Source: Microbacterium sp. VKM Ac-2923 (GTDB lineage: Bacteria > Actinomycetota > Actinomycetes > Actinomycetales > Microbacteriaceae). Taken from it: a DNA stretch of 64,000 bases. The notes under the pieces were generated by a model, which saw only the letters and a list, made by a program, of their open reading frames with translations, had not been told where the DNA came from and searched no databases. Below, one piece after another: positions 1-8,463 of this stretch (its first letter is position 1; the number at the start of each line of letters is the position of its first letter). Where the stretch lies: NCBI RefSeq assembly GCF_022815605.1, contig NZ_JALGRP010000012.1, forward strand, positions 1 through 64,000, in the 5' to 3' direction. Both the position numbers and the translations under genes were made by a program.

Positions 1-62
1 GCTTCTCAAACGCCAACTTCCTCGGCATCCACACCCTCCACACCATGAGGGTGTTGCGCTAG
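1..62 (+). CDS. 3' end of an upstream gene (possibly rhamnose-operon enzyme)
   Basis: Only the last 19 codons are present, in the frame starting at base 3 and ending with TAG at 60-62. The peptide ends in HTMRVLR. It lies directly upstream of the rhamnulose-1-phosphate aldolase/dehydrogenase gene, where actinobacterial rhamnose operons usually carry L-rhamnose isomerase. That identity is inferred from position only; the fragment is too short to prove it. Confidence 0.45.
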   Translation, partial: FSNANFLGIHTLHTMRVLR

Positions 63-136
63 CAACTGGAGACCACCCGAAAGACGTCCGGGTGTTCTGG
101 ACACTCGACCGAGAAGCGCCGGCGGGGCGGCACCGA

Positions 137-210
137 CACCACAGGCACCGACGCCACGGCACCGACACCGCACACGCTGACACCACAGGCACCGACACCA
201 CAGGCACCGA
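137..210. repeat. 15-bp direct repeats upstream of the rhamnose gene
   Basis: A 15-base unit reading CACCACAGGCACCGA occurs exactly at 137-151, 181-195 and 196-210, with degenerate copies between. The last two copies are in tandem and end just before the coding start. The stretch is open in the downstream frame, but a ribosome binding site lies after it, so it is probably leader rather than coding sequence. Confidence 0.8.
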
Positions 211-232
211 CACCATGACGAGGGACGACGAC

Positions 233-2269
233 ATGACCACCCCCACCGCGCGCGATCTCGTCGCGCGTAGCAACCGGCTCGGCTCCGACCCGAAGGTCAC
301 CAACTACGCCGGCGGCAACACCTCCGCCAAGGGCACGGACATCGACCCCGTCACCGGCGAGCCGGTCGAGCTGCTGTGGGTGAAGGGCTCGGGCGGCGAT
401 CTGGGCACCCTCACCGAGAAGGGCCTGGCGGTGCTGCGGCTCGACCGCCTGCGCGCCCTCGTCGACGTCTACCCCGGCATCGAGCGCGAGGACGAGATGG
501 TCGCCGCGTTCGACTACTGTCTGCACGGCAAGGGCGGGGCCGCTCCCTCGATCGACACCGCCATGCACGGCCTGGTGGATGCCGCGCACGTCGACCACCT
601 CCACCCCGACGCCGGGATCGCGATCGCGACCGCGGCCGACGGTGAGGAACTCACGCAGAAGATCTTCGGCGACAAGGTCGCGTGGGTGCCGTGGCGTCGC
701 CCCGGCTTCCAGCTGGGTCTCGACATCGCCGCCCTCAAGGCGCAGAACCCGCGGGCGATCGGCACGATCCTCGGCGGCCACGGGATCACGGCGTGGGGCG
801 ACACCTCCGAAGAGGCCGAGCGCAACAGCCTATGGATCATCGACACCGCGCAGGCGTACATCGACGAGCACGGTGCGGCCGCGCCGTTCGGCGGGGTGCG
901 CCCGGGCTTCGCGGCGCTGCCCGAGGCGGAGCGTCGCGCCAAGGCCGCCGCCCTCGCCCCCACCATCCGCGGTCTGGCCTCGACCGACAAGCCGATGGTC
1001 GGCCACTTCACCGATGCCGACGACGTGCTCGACTACCTGGCATCCGAGAAGGCCCCGGCCCTGGCCGCGCTCGGCACGAGCTGCCCCGACCACTTCCTCC
1101 GCACCAAGGTCAAGCCGCTGATCCTCGACCTGCCGGCCGAGGCCTCGGTCGAGGAGTCGATTGCCCGTCTGCGGGAGCTGCACGAGCTGTACCGCGCCGA
1201 CTACCAGGCCTACTACGACGCGCACGCCGTGGCCGAGAGCCCCGCGATCCGCGGCGCCGACCCGCTCATCGTGCTGGTGCCGGGCGTGGGGATGTTCTCG
1301 TACGGCGCGAACAAGCAGACCGCGCGGGTGGCGGGGGAGTTCTACGTCAACGCCATCAACGTCATGCGCGGAGCGGAGGCCCTGTCGACGTACTCCCCGA
1401 TCTCGGATGCCGAGAAGTTCCGCATCGAGTACTGGGCGCTCGAAGAGGCCAAGCTCCAGCGGATGCCGAAACCGAAGACCCACCAGGGCCGTATCGCGTT
1501 CGTCACGGGTGCGGCATCCGGGATCGGCAAGGCCATCGCCACGCGTCTCGCGGCGGAGGGCGCGTGCGTGGTCGTCGCCGACCTGGACCTCGAGAAGGCG
1601 CAGGCAGCCGCGGCGGAGCTGGGCGGCGCGGACGTCGCGATCGGGGTGGCGGCGAACGTGGCGGATGCCGACGCCGTCCAGGCCGCGATCGATGCGACCG
1701 TCCTGGCGTTCGGCGGTATCGACCTCGTCGTCAACAACGCGGGCCTGTCGCTGTCGAAGCCGCTGCTGGAGACCACCGAGAGGGACTGGGACCTGCAGCA
1801 CGACGTCATGGCCAAGGGCTCGTTCCTGGTGTCGAAGGCCGCGGCGCAGGCGCTCATCGCGCAGGGGATGGGCGGGGACGTCGTCTACATCTCGTCGAAG
1901 AACAGCGTCTTCGCCGGTCCGAACAACATCGCGTACTCGGCGACCAAGGCCGACCAGGCGCATCAGGTGCGCCTGCTCGCGGTCGAGCTCGGCGTCCACG
2001 GCATCCGCGTGAACGGCATCAACCCCGACGGCGTCGTGCGCGGCTCCGGCATCTTCGCCGCGGGATGGGGCGCCAACCGCGCCGCCACCTACGGCGTCGA
2101 CGAGAAGGACCTCGGGCAGTTCTACGCCGACCGCACCATCCTCAAGCGCGAGGTCGTGCCCGAGAACGTCGCCGACGCCGTGTACGTGCTCACCGGTCCC
2201 GAGCTCACGCGCACGACAGGGCTGCACATCCCCGTCGACTCCGGCGTCGCCGCGGCCTTCCTGCGATGA
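233..2269 (+). CDS. rhaEW: Bifunctional rhamnulose-1-phosphate aldolase / short-chain dehydrogenase
   Basis: A 678-residue cytoplasmic enzyme of L-rhamnose catabolism. The N-terminal class II aldolase/adducin domain (about 1-410) should split L-rhamnulose 1-phosphate into dihydroxyacetone phosphate and L-lactaldehyde; likely metal ligands are His122 and His124 in the HLHPD segment. The C-terminal short-chain dehydrogenase domain (about 415-678) has the nucleotide-binding TGAASGIG motif (425-432) and the YSATK catalytic motif (Tyr568, Lys572), and should oxidise lactaldehyde to lactate. The start at 233 was chosen because GAGGGA lies about eight bases upstream; the frame is open back to 92, but that extension is only the repeat. 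The stop overlaps the rhamnulokinase start (ATGA), so the two are one operon. Confidence 0.93.
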   Translation: MTTPTARDLVARSNRLGSDPKVTNYAGGNTSAKGTDIDPVTGEPVELLWVKGSGGDLGTLTEKGLAVLRLDRLRALVDVYPGIEREDEMVAAFDYCLHGKGGAAPSIDTAMHGLVDAAHVDHLHPDAGIAIATAADGEELTQKIFGDKVAWVPWRRPGFQLGLDIAALKAQNPRAIGTILGGHGITAWGDTSEEAERNSLWIIDTAQAYIDEHGAAAPFGGVRPGFAALPEAERRAKAAALAPTIRGLASTDKPMVGHFTDADDVLDYLASEKAPALAALGTSCPDHFLRTKVKPLILDLPAEASVEESIARLRELHELYRADYQAYYDAHAVAESPAIRGADPLIVLVPGVGMFSYGANKQTARVAGEFYVNAINVMRGAEALSTYSPISDAEKFRIEYWALEEAKLQRMPKPKTHQGRIAFVTGAASGIGKAIATRLAAEGACVVVADLDLEKAQAAAAELGGADVAIGVAANVADADAVQAAIDATVLAFGGIDLVVNNAGLSLSKPLLETTERDWDLQHDVMAKGSFLVSKAAAQALIAQGMGGDVVYISSKNSVFAGPNNIAYSATKADQAHQVRLLAVELGVHGIRVNGINPDGVVRGSGIFAAGWGANRAATYGVDEKDLGQFYADRTILKREVVPENVADAVYVLTGPELTRTTGLHIPVDSGVAAAFLR

Positions 2270-3696
2270 GCGCGCACGCCTCGGGTGAGGCGGCGCGGAG
2301 CGCCGTCCGCGCCGTCGCCGCCGTCGACCTCGGCGCCACGAGCGGTCGCGTGATGATCGGCCGCGTCGGCGACGGGGTGTTCGAACTCGAACAGGTCGCC
2401 CGGTTCCCCAACGGCCCGGTCGAGCGCCCAGACGGGTGGCACTGGGACATCGACGCCCTCTGGACGCACGTGCGGGAGGGCCTCGCCGAGGCGCATCGCC
2501 GCGAGCCGACGATCGAGAGCATCGGGATCGACTCCTGGGCGGTCGACTACGGCCTCCTGGGCGACGGGGGGTTGCTCGCCGAACCGTTCCATTACCGCGA
2601 CCGGCGAACGCTCCGGGGAGTGGATGCCGTGCACGCGGTCGTGCCGTTCGAGGAGCTCTATCGGCACAACGGTCTGCAGTTCCTCCCGTTCACCACCGTG
2701 TACCAGTACGCCGCCGACGAGCGGCTCACCGACGCGGAGACGAGCCTGCTCATCCCCGACCTGCTCGCCGAGCGCCTGACGGGTCGCCGCGTCGCGGAGC
2801 GCACGAACGCCTCCACGACCGGACTGCTCGACGTGCGAACGGGGGAGTGGAACCACGCGCTCGCGGAGGCGCTCGGCATCCCTGCCACGATGTTGCCGGG
2901 CCTGGTCGACCCGGGTGAGACGATCGGCACCACGGGCCGAGATCTGGGCGGTCTGCCCGTGATCGCCGTGGGGTCGCACGACACCGCCTCCGCGGTCGTC
3001 GCGGTGCCCCTGTCGACGCCGAGCGCCGCATACATCTCGTGCGGCACGTGGGGGCTGGTCGGCCTGGAGCTCCCCGAGCCGATCGTGACCGACGCGGCCC
3101 GCGCGGCGAACTTCACCAACGAGGGCGGGGTCGACGGGCGGATCCGGTTCCTGCGCAACGTCACGGGCCTGTGGCTGCTGAGCGAGACCGTGCGGGCCTG
3201 GAGCGAGGGCGACGGCGCCGCCGTGGATCTGCCGGCCCTGCTCGGCGCCGCCGCGACGCAGCCCGCGCCCGTGCGGCTGTTCGACGCCGACGACGCCTCG
3301 CTGTCCGCCCCGGGCGACATGCCCGCCCGCATCGCCGCGCTGCTCGGGATGCCGCACCCCCCGCCCGACGAGCGTCCGGCGTTCGCGCGGGTCATCGTCG
3401 AGAGCATCGCCGAGGCGTTCGCGCGGGCGGTGCGGACGGCCGGTGAGCTGGCCGCACGCGAGATCGACGTCGTCCACCTCGTGGGTGGCGGGGCGCTGAA
3501 CGGCCTGCTGTGCCAGGCCACCGCCGATCGCTGCGGGCTGCCCGTGCTCGCGGGTCCGGTGGAGGCGACGGCGCTCGGCAACGTGCTGGTGCAGGCGCGC
3601 GCTCTCGGGGCCCTCGGCCCGGAGGCCACGCTCGAGGACCTCCGAGCCCGGGTGGTCGAGGCTTTCCCGCCGCGGCGGTTCGACCCGCGCGCGTGA
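2266..3696 (+). CDS. rhaB: Rhamnulokinase, FGGY family
   Basis: A 476-residue sugar kinase that phosphorylates L-rhamnulose with ATP, feeding the aldolase encoded just upstream. The FGGY phosphate-binding motif DLGATSGR begins near residue 21, and the C-terminal half contains the ATP-site segment with VHLVGGGALN typical of the family. Length is normal for RhaB. The start codon overlaps the preceding stop as ATGA at 2266-2269, implying translational coupling. The substrate is assigned from the fused aldolase next door as well as from family features. Confidence 0.92.
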   Translation: MSAHASGEAARSAVRAVAAVDLGATSGRVMIGRVGDGVFELEQVARFPNGPVERPDGWHWDIDALWTHVREGLAEAHRREPTIESIGIDSWAVDYGLLGDGGLLAEPFHYRDRRTLRGVDAVHAVVPFEELYRHNGLQFLPFTTVYQYAADERLTDAETSLLIPDLLAERLTGRRVAERTNASTTGLLDVRTGEWNHALAEALGIPATMLPGLVDPGETIGTTGRDLGGLPVIAVGSHDTASAVVAVPLSTPSAAYISCGTWGLVGLELPEPIVTDAARAANFTNEGGVDGRIRFLRNVTGLWLLSETVRAWSEGDGAAVDLPALLGAAATQPAPVRLFDADDASLSAPGDMPARIAALLGMPHPPPDERPAFARVIVESIAEAFARAVRTAGELAAREIDVVHLVGGGALNGLLCQATADRCGLPVLAGPVEATALGNVLVQARALGALGPEATLEDLRARVVEAFPPRRFDPRA

Positions 3697-3724
3697 GCCC
3701 TTCCCGTCGCCGGGCGGGTGTGCG

Positions 3725-3744
3725 TATTATGTGGTCAGACCACA
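3725..3744 (+). promoter_or_regulatory. lldD promoter -10 and LldR-like operator
   Basis: TATTAT at 3725-3730 is a good -10 element, and it runs into the perfect inverted repeat TGTGGTC-A-GACCACA at 3730-3744. The core TGGTCAGACCA fits the TGGTCTGACCA operator type known for LldR, a FadR-subfamily GntR regulator of lactate use in Corynebacterium. The site would block the start of transcription. The regulator itself is not in this window. Confidence 0.72.
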
Positions 3745-3761
3745 CGAAAGCGAGTACCTCC

Positions 3762-5018
3762 ATGGTTCAGCGTCAGCTCCCCAAAGTCGGTGAGCTCCTC
3801 GAGCTCATGCAGTTCAAGAAGCCCGAGCTCGACGCGCGAAAGCGCCGCCTCGATTCCGCGCTGACCATCGCCGACCTGCGCACGATCGCGAAGCGTCGCA
3901 CGCCCAAAGCGGCCTTCGACTACACCGACGGCGCGGCCGAGGGAGAACTGTCGCTCGATCGCGCCCGCCGGGCGTTCGAAGACGTCGAGTTCCACCCCGA
4001 CATCCTGCGTCCGGCCGCCGACGTCGACACCTCGTGCGAGATCCTCGGCGGCCCCTCCGCCCTGCCCTTCGGTATCGCACCCACCGGCTTCACGCGCCTG
4101 ATGCAGACCGAGGGCGAGACCGCGGGGGCATCCGCGGCGGCCGCCGCCGGCATCCCGTTCACCCTCTCGACCCTCGGCACCACCTCGATCGAGGGCGTGA
4201 AGGCCGCCAACCCGGCCGGGCGGAACTGGTTCCAGCTATACGTGATGAAGGACCGCGCCATCTCGTACGGTCTGGTCGAGCGGGCGGCTGCGGCCGGGTT
4301 CGACACGCTGCAGTTCACCGTCGACACCCCGATCGCCGGAGCGCGCCTGCGCGACAAGCGCAACGGCTTCTCGATCCCGCCGCAGCTGACCGTCGGCACG
4401 ATCGTGAACGCCATCCCGCGCCCGTGGTGGTGGATCGACTTCCTCACCACGCCCAAGCTCGAGTTCGCCTCGCTCAGCACCACCGGCGGCACCGTCGGCG
4501 AGCTGCTGAACGCGGCCATGGATCCCACCATCGGCTACGACGATCTCGACGTCATCCGGGGCATGTGGCCGGGCAAGATCGTGGTGAAAGGCGTGCAGAA
4601 CGTCGCGGACGCCGCGCGCCTGGTCGATCTCGGTGTGGACGGGATCGTGCTGTCGAACCACGGCGGTCGTCAGCTCGACCGCGCGCCCATCCCGTTCCAC
4701 CTTCTGCCGAAGGTCGTGCGCGAGGTCGGGAAGGACGCCACGGTCATGGTCGACACCGGCATCATGAACGGCGCCGACATCGTGGCATCCATCGCTCTGG
4801 GGGCGAAGTTCACCCTCATCGGACGCGCCTACCTGTACGGCCTGATGGCCGGAGGGCGTCAGGGTGTCGACCGGACGATCGCGATCCTGCGCAGCGAGAT
4901 CGAACGCACGATGACGCTGCTCGGCGTGTCGTCGCTCGCCGAACTCGAGCCGCGGCACGTCACGCAGCTCGCGCGCCTGGTGCCGGTGGATCCGCAGGCG
5001 GCCGACGCGCGCGTGTGA
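3762..5018 (+). CDS. lldD: FMN-dependent L-lactate dehydrogenase
   Basis: A 418-residue member of the FMN-dependent alpha-hydroxy acid dehydrogenase family that oxidises L-lactate to pyruvate, normally as a membrane-associated quinone-linked enzyme. The conserved active-site segment SNHGGRQLD carries the catalytic histidine (His300), and the C-terminal GGRQGVDR segment matches the flavin phosphate-binding region. The frame is open much further upstream, but ATG 3762 gives the standard family N-terminus and sits just after the operator and promoter. Placed after rhaB, it would remove the lactate made from rhamnose, although its own operator suggests separate lactate control. A lactate oxidase is less likely given the length and context. 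Confidence 0.88.
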   Translation: MVQRQLPKVGELLELMQFKKPELDARKRRLDSALTIADLRTIAKRRTPKAAFDYTDGAAEGELSLDRARRAFEDVEFHPDILRPAADVDTSCEILGGPSALPFGIAPTGFTRLMQTEGETAGASAAAAAGIPFTLSTLGTTSIEGVKAANPAGRNWFQLYVMKDRAISYGLVERAAAAGFDTLQFTVDTPIAGARLRDKRNGFSIPPQLTVGTIVNAIPRPWWWIDFLTTPKLEFASLSTTGGTVGELLNAAMDPTIGYDDLDVIRGMWPGKIVVKGVQNVADAARLVDLGVDGIVLSNHGGRQLDRAPIPFHLLPKVVREVGKDATVMVDTGIMNGADIVASIALGAKFTLIGRAYLYGLMAGGRQGVDRTIAILRSEIERTMTLLGVSSLAELEPRHVTQLARLVPVDPQAADARV

Positions 5019-5116
5019 ACGCGGGCGGGATGCCCGGACGCTGCGCGCAGCGAGGGTGAAACGCAGGGTGAAAACGTGTGGATGCGGGGGCTGCTGATAA
5101 AGAGCTCCGAAATGAT

Positions 5117-5146
5117 GAGCGCTGAGCGCGTCTAAAATCAGCGCTC
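5117..5146. promoter_or_regulatory. Inverted repeat between lldD and the LuxR-type gene
   Basis: GAGCGCTGA (5117-5125) and TCAGCGCTC (5138-5146) form perfect 9-bp arms around a 12-base spacer that contains TAAAAT, a possible -10. It could be an operator over the promoter of the downstream regulator or the lldD terminator; no T-tract follows. Confidence 0.5.
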
Positions 5147-5179
5147 CTGTCGCCTGAAGCCTGGGGTAGATCCGCCCGA

Positions 5180-6619
5180 ATGCGCAATTCGTCACCCGAC
5201 ACCGCGGTGTCCGAACACGGTGTCCGTGGCATCTCGGACACCGTGGTGCGCGGCGTTCTCCTCACCCACCCGGCCCCGACGATGACCGAGTTGCAGGCGC
5301 TCCTCGAGGTCGAGGCGGGCCCGGCGCCGCGCCTGTGGGTCGACGCCAGCGCGAGAGCCCTCGAGTCGTTGGTGATCGCGCGGACGCGGCTCGACGACAT
5401 CGACGGCGCGCTCGAGCTGATCGACGCCCACTTCGTCGGCGGCCGCCTCCGCGTGAGAGCCGCCATCGCGACGGGCACGCGCTCCACCCTTCTGTCGGCC
5501 GTCGCCGAGGCCTACGCCGCCGCCGGATGCCCTCGGCGCGCAGGGCTGTACGCCACGGCCGCGCTGGCCTACGCCGACTCGCCCGCCGTCCGCTACCGCG
5601 CCGAGGCCGTGCGTGCGCTTGCCTATGCCCTGAACGGCGAGGTGGCCGCCGCGCGGGAGGCCATCGACCGGTGCGCCGGGATCGCCGGCACTCCGCCGAC
5701 GCCGGAGCACCCGTGCTATGTGCTGCTGCTGGCCGAGATCCTCGTGGCATCCGCCGATCTCGACGCGGTGCGGCTGCGCAGGGTGGCGGGCAATCTCTAC
5801 GATCACGCGCGGAGCGACCCGCACTGGATCTACACGGCGCGCTGCGCCGAAGCGATGGCCGCGCTCGGCGCGCGTCAGTACGTGGAAGGGCTCGCGCTTC
5901 TGTCGACCCTGGTCGGCGGCGCGGATTCGCTGTACAGCCACGCGATGGTGCGCGGGATGGCTCTGGGGGTGCTCGCCGACACCCTGCTCGCGCGCGGGGA
6001 GTCCCGTCGGGCGCTCGCCCTGCTCGACGGCGTGCCCTCTCCGGACGAGCACGCGCTCTGCTTCGACATGCAGCGTTCTTCCGCGTATCTGGCGCTGGGA
6101 CGCCACCGTGAGGTGCTCGAGGCGACCGACGCGTGCATCGCGATGAGCCAGGAGCACTGCCTGCGTACCCTCACCCCGCTGCACGTCCGGCGGGCCATCG
6201 CGTACCTGCGGGTGAGCAACCTCACCGCGGCGCGCAGCTCGTTCGAGGAGGCCTTCCGCCTGGGCGAGAGTCTCGGCAGGTCGCTCACGCCCTACCTCAC
6301 GCTCCCGCGGGAAGAACTCGGCACGCTCCTGGCCGATGTGATCACGCACCATCCGGAGTGGGCGGATGCCGCCCGAGACATCCGCGATCGTCTGTACCGG
6401 ATGCCGACGAACGATACGCCCCCGCTCGCCCTGACGCCGCGCGAAGAACGGCTGGCGGCGTTGCTGCGGAGCCCGCGCACGGCCACGCAGCTCTCCGAAG
6501 AGCTGCGCGTGTCGATCAACACCGTCAAGACGCAGCTCCGCTCGATCTACGGCAAGCTCGGGGTCTCGTCGCGCGCGGATGCGGTGTCCTCGCTCGAGGC
6601 GTACGGCTTCTACGTCTGA
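5180..6619 (+). CDS. LuxR-type transcriptional regulator with TPR-like repeats
   Basis: A 479-residue putative regulator. The last 65 residues form a LuxR/GerE helix-turn-helix (LTPREERLAALL, then SEELRVSINTVKTQLRSIYG). The first about 400 residues are alanine- and leucine-rich alpha-helical repeats resembling the TPR-like sensor part of MalT/LAL-type regulators. No P-loop ATPase domain was seen, so this is a short form of that architecture. The start is uncertain: ATG 5180 has only a weak upstream GGGG, and internal GTG and ATG codons exist to about 5282. The 3' end overlaps the convergent MFS gene by 10 bases. The target genes are unknown. Confidence 0.78.
   Translation: MRNSSPDTAVSEHGVRGISDTVVRGVLLTHPAPTMTELQALLEVEAGPAPRLWVDASARALESLVIARTRLDDIDGALELIDAHFVGGRLRVRAAIATGTRSTLLSAVAEAYAAAGCPRRAGLYATAALAYADSPAVRYRAEAVRALAYALNGEVAAAREAIDRCAGIAGTPPTPEHPCYVLLLAEILVASADLDAVRLRRVAGNLYDHARSDPHWIYTARCAEAMAALGARQYVEGLALLSTLVGGADSLYSHAMVRGMALGVLADTLLARGESRRALALLDGVPSPDEHALCFDMQRSSAYLALGRHREVLEATDACIAMSQEHCLRTLTPLHVRRAIAYLRVSNLTAARSSFEEAFRLGESLGRSLTPYLTLPREELGTLLADVITHHPEWADAARDIRDRLYRMPTNDTPPLALTPREERLAALLRSPRTATQLSEELRVSINTVKTQLRSIYGKLGVSSRADAVSSLEAYGFYV
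5216..5245. other. 11-bp inverted repeat at the 5' end of the LuxR-type gene
   Basis: CACGGTGTCCG (5216-5226) and CGGACACCGTG (5235-5245) are exact inverted copies separated by eight bases, with an additional CGGTGTCCG at 5205-5213. It lies inside the annotated coding region near its start. It is either an autoregulatory operator or hairpin, or evidence that translation begins downstream. Confidence 0.5.
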
Positions 6620-8268
6620 GGGTCGGTCGCCCCGGCCCGACGCCCCTCCGCCGGGTTGTCGGAGGAGGGTGCGTCGGCATCCTCTCCCTCTTCGCGACGT
6701 GACGCGCCCGCACCGAGGGTGAGCGTCGAGGCGAGACCCAGAGTCAGGAAGGCCGCGGCGGTGAAGGCGGCGGCCCGGGTGCCGTCGCTGAACGCGGCGC
6801 GCGCGTCGCTCGCCACGTCCTGGGTCTCGGGTGACTGCTCCAAGCCCGCGATCGCGGCCCCGGCGCTGTCGACGACCTGCGAGACGACCTGATCGCGCTC
6901 GGCCGCCGACACCCCGCGATCGTCGAGAGCGGATGCCAGCACCCCCGCGGTCGTCGAGAACAGCACCGTTCCGAGGATCGCCACGCCCAGCGCCGCCCCC
7001 AGTTGGCGCGAGGTCGACTGCGTGCCGGAGGCCTGCCCGCTCGCGGCGGGGGGCACCTCGGCCAGCACGACACCCGTCAGCTGGGCGGTGGCGAGACCCA
7101 CGCCGAGCCCGTAGACGAACAGGAACGGGACGAGGGGTCCCCACGCGGCATCCGGTCCGATGGTCAACGCGACGCCGGCGACACCCACGATCTCGGCGAG
7201 CAGGCCACCGCGGACGACCCAGACCGGGGCGACCTTGCCGCTCAGGGCGCCCGCGACGCCGCTCGCGACGAAAGAGCCGACGGCGAGCGAGAGCAGCAGC
7301 AGACCCGTCTGCAGGGCGTCGAAGCCGACCACGAACTGCAGCCACAGCGGGAGGGTCAGGATGATGCCGAACTCGCCGAGCGAGACCACCGCGGCGGCGA
7401 TGTTGCCGTTGCGGAACGACGTGATGCGGAACAGATCGAAGGCGAGGAGCGTGGAGCGGCCGAGGCGCTGGCGGTGCAGGCCCCACGCGATGAACGCGAC
7501 GAGAGCGATCAGCGCCACGGCGAACGCCAGGGGCACTGGGGAGAGGTCGAGGGGCCAGGTCCAGCCGCCGAGGGTCGGAACGGTGTCGACCGTCCACCAC
7601 CCGTAGGTGCGACCCTCGATGAGTCCGAAGACGAGGGGCGCCATCGTGAGGACCGACAGCAGGGCGCCGACGCCGTCGATGCGTTCGGCGCGCTCGCTGC
7701 GCGACTCGGCGACGGTCAGGACGACCCCGATCACGATGATCACGCCGAGGGGGATGTTGATGCCGAACGCCCACCGCCACGAGAAGGCCGTGGTCAGCCA
7801 GCCTCCGAGCAGGGGGCCGACGGCCGCCATTCCGCCGATCGTCGAGCCCCAGACGGCGAAGGCGATGCCGCGCTCGCGCCCGCGGAAGGTGGCGTTGATG
7901 ATCGACAGCGTCGTGGGCAGGATCATCGCTCCGCCGACGCCCTGCACGAGTCGCGACAGGATGAGCAGCCCACCCGTCGGCGCGAGCGATGCGGCGATCG
8001 AGGCGGCGGCGAAGATCACGACACCCAGCAGCAGGAGCCGTCGTCGACCGAAGCGGTCGGCGAGGCTGCCGAACACGAGCAGGAACGACGCGAAGACGAG
8101 GGTGTAGGCCTCCTGGACCCACTGCACCTCGGTCGACGAGATGGCCAGCTCTTCGACGATCGAGGGCACGGCGACGTTGACGATCGTCGAGTCGACGATG
8201 ATCAGCGAGACGGCGATGCTGATGAAGACGAGCCCCGCCCAGCGGCGTGCGGCGTTGTTCCTGGACAT
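6610..8268 (-). CDS. MFS transporter, DHA2 (14-TM) drug:proton antiporter family
   Basis: A 552-residue integral membrane protein with the features of EmrB/QacA-type exporters: the N-terminal SLIIVDSTIVNVAVPSI motif in TM1, ADRFGRRR in the first cytoplasmic loop, and about 14 hydrophobic segments. The substrate cannot be told from sequence. The start at 8268 has no Shine-Dalgarno sequence; TAAGCT lies six bases upstream, so the mRNA may be leaderless, and a perfect inverted repeat covers this promoter. The gene is convergent with the LuxR-type gene and overlaps its end by 10 bases. The C-terminal tail is charged and variable. Confidence 0.9.
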   Translation of the reverse strand: MSRNNAARRWAGLVFISIAVSLIIVDSTIVNVAVPSIVEELAISSTEVQWVQEAYTLVFASFLLVFGSLADRFGRRRLLLLGVVIFAAASIAASLAPTGGLLILSRLVQGVGGAMILPTTLSIINATFRGRERGIAFAVWGSTIGGMAAVGPLLGGWLTTAFSWRWAFGINIPLGVIIVIGVVLTVAESRSERAERIDGVGALLSVLTMAPLVFGLIEGRTYGWWTVDTVPTLGGWTWPLDLSPVPLAFAVALIALVAFIAWGLHRQRLGRSTLLAFDLFRITSFRNGNIAAAVVSLGEFGIILTLPLWLQFVVGFDALQTGLLLLSLAVGSFVASGVAGALSGKVAPVWVVRGGLLAEIVGVAGVALTIGPDAAWGPLVPFLFVYGLGVGLATAQLTGVVLAEVPPAASGQASGTQSTSRQLGAALGVAILGTVLFSTTAGVLASALDDRGVSAAERDQVVSQVVDSAGAAIAGLEQSPETQDVASDARAAFSDGTRAAAFTAAAFLTLGLASTLTLGAGASRREEGEDADAPSSDNPAEGRRAGATDPQT

Positions 8269-8269
8269 G

Positions 8270-8288
8270 TAGCTAGCTTATCTAGCTA
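8270..8288. promoter_or_regulatory. Operator-like inverted repeat at the MFS promoter
   Basis: TAGCTAG (8270-8276) and CTAGCTA (8282-8288) are perfect arms around a five-base centre, ending one base before the start codon of the exporter. It overlaps the putative leaderless -10 TAAGCT. The pattern suits a TetR- or MarR-type repressor that induces the exporter; no such gene is directly adjacent. Confidence 0.6.
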
Positions 8289-8391
8289 TCTGCGCCGGCG
8301 CGAGGGGTTGCGCGACCGCTCGTCCACTCTGATCTCGCACGCTGTTCGGGCGCAATCGGCGCTTCGGGGCGCAAAGTTCTCGCCCCCGTGA

Positions 8392-8405
8392 GCGGAATGC
8401 GCCCC
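8392..8405. repeat. Copy of the GGGGCGCATTCCGC dispersed repeat
   Basis: The minus strand carries the 14-mer GGGGCGCATTCCGC, which recurs exactly at 49379-49392. Both copies also have GGGGCGCAAAG nearby. Here it lies in the 195-bp gap between the two MFS genes. Confidence 0.6.
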
Positions 8406-8463
8406 ACACCTGAGAGGGGGAACCCCGCCGGACGCGGACGCACGGCGCACGGCCGGGAGTCGG

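Noticed and set aside
92..232. N-terminal extension of the rhamnulose-phosphate aldolase gene from ATG 92
   Set aside because: The added residues are encoded by the 15-bp repeats and are His/Arg/Thr low complexity; ATG 233 has a ribosome binding site and matches the family start.
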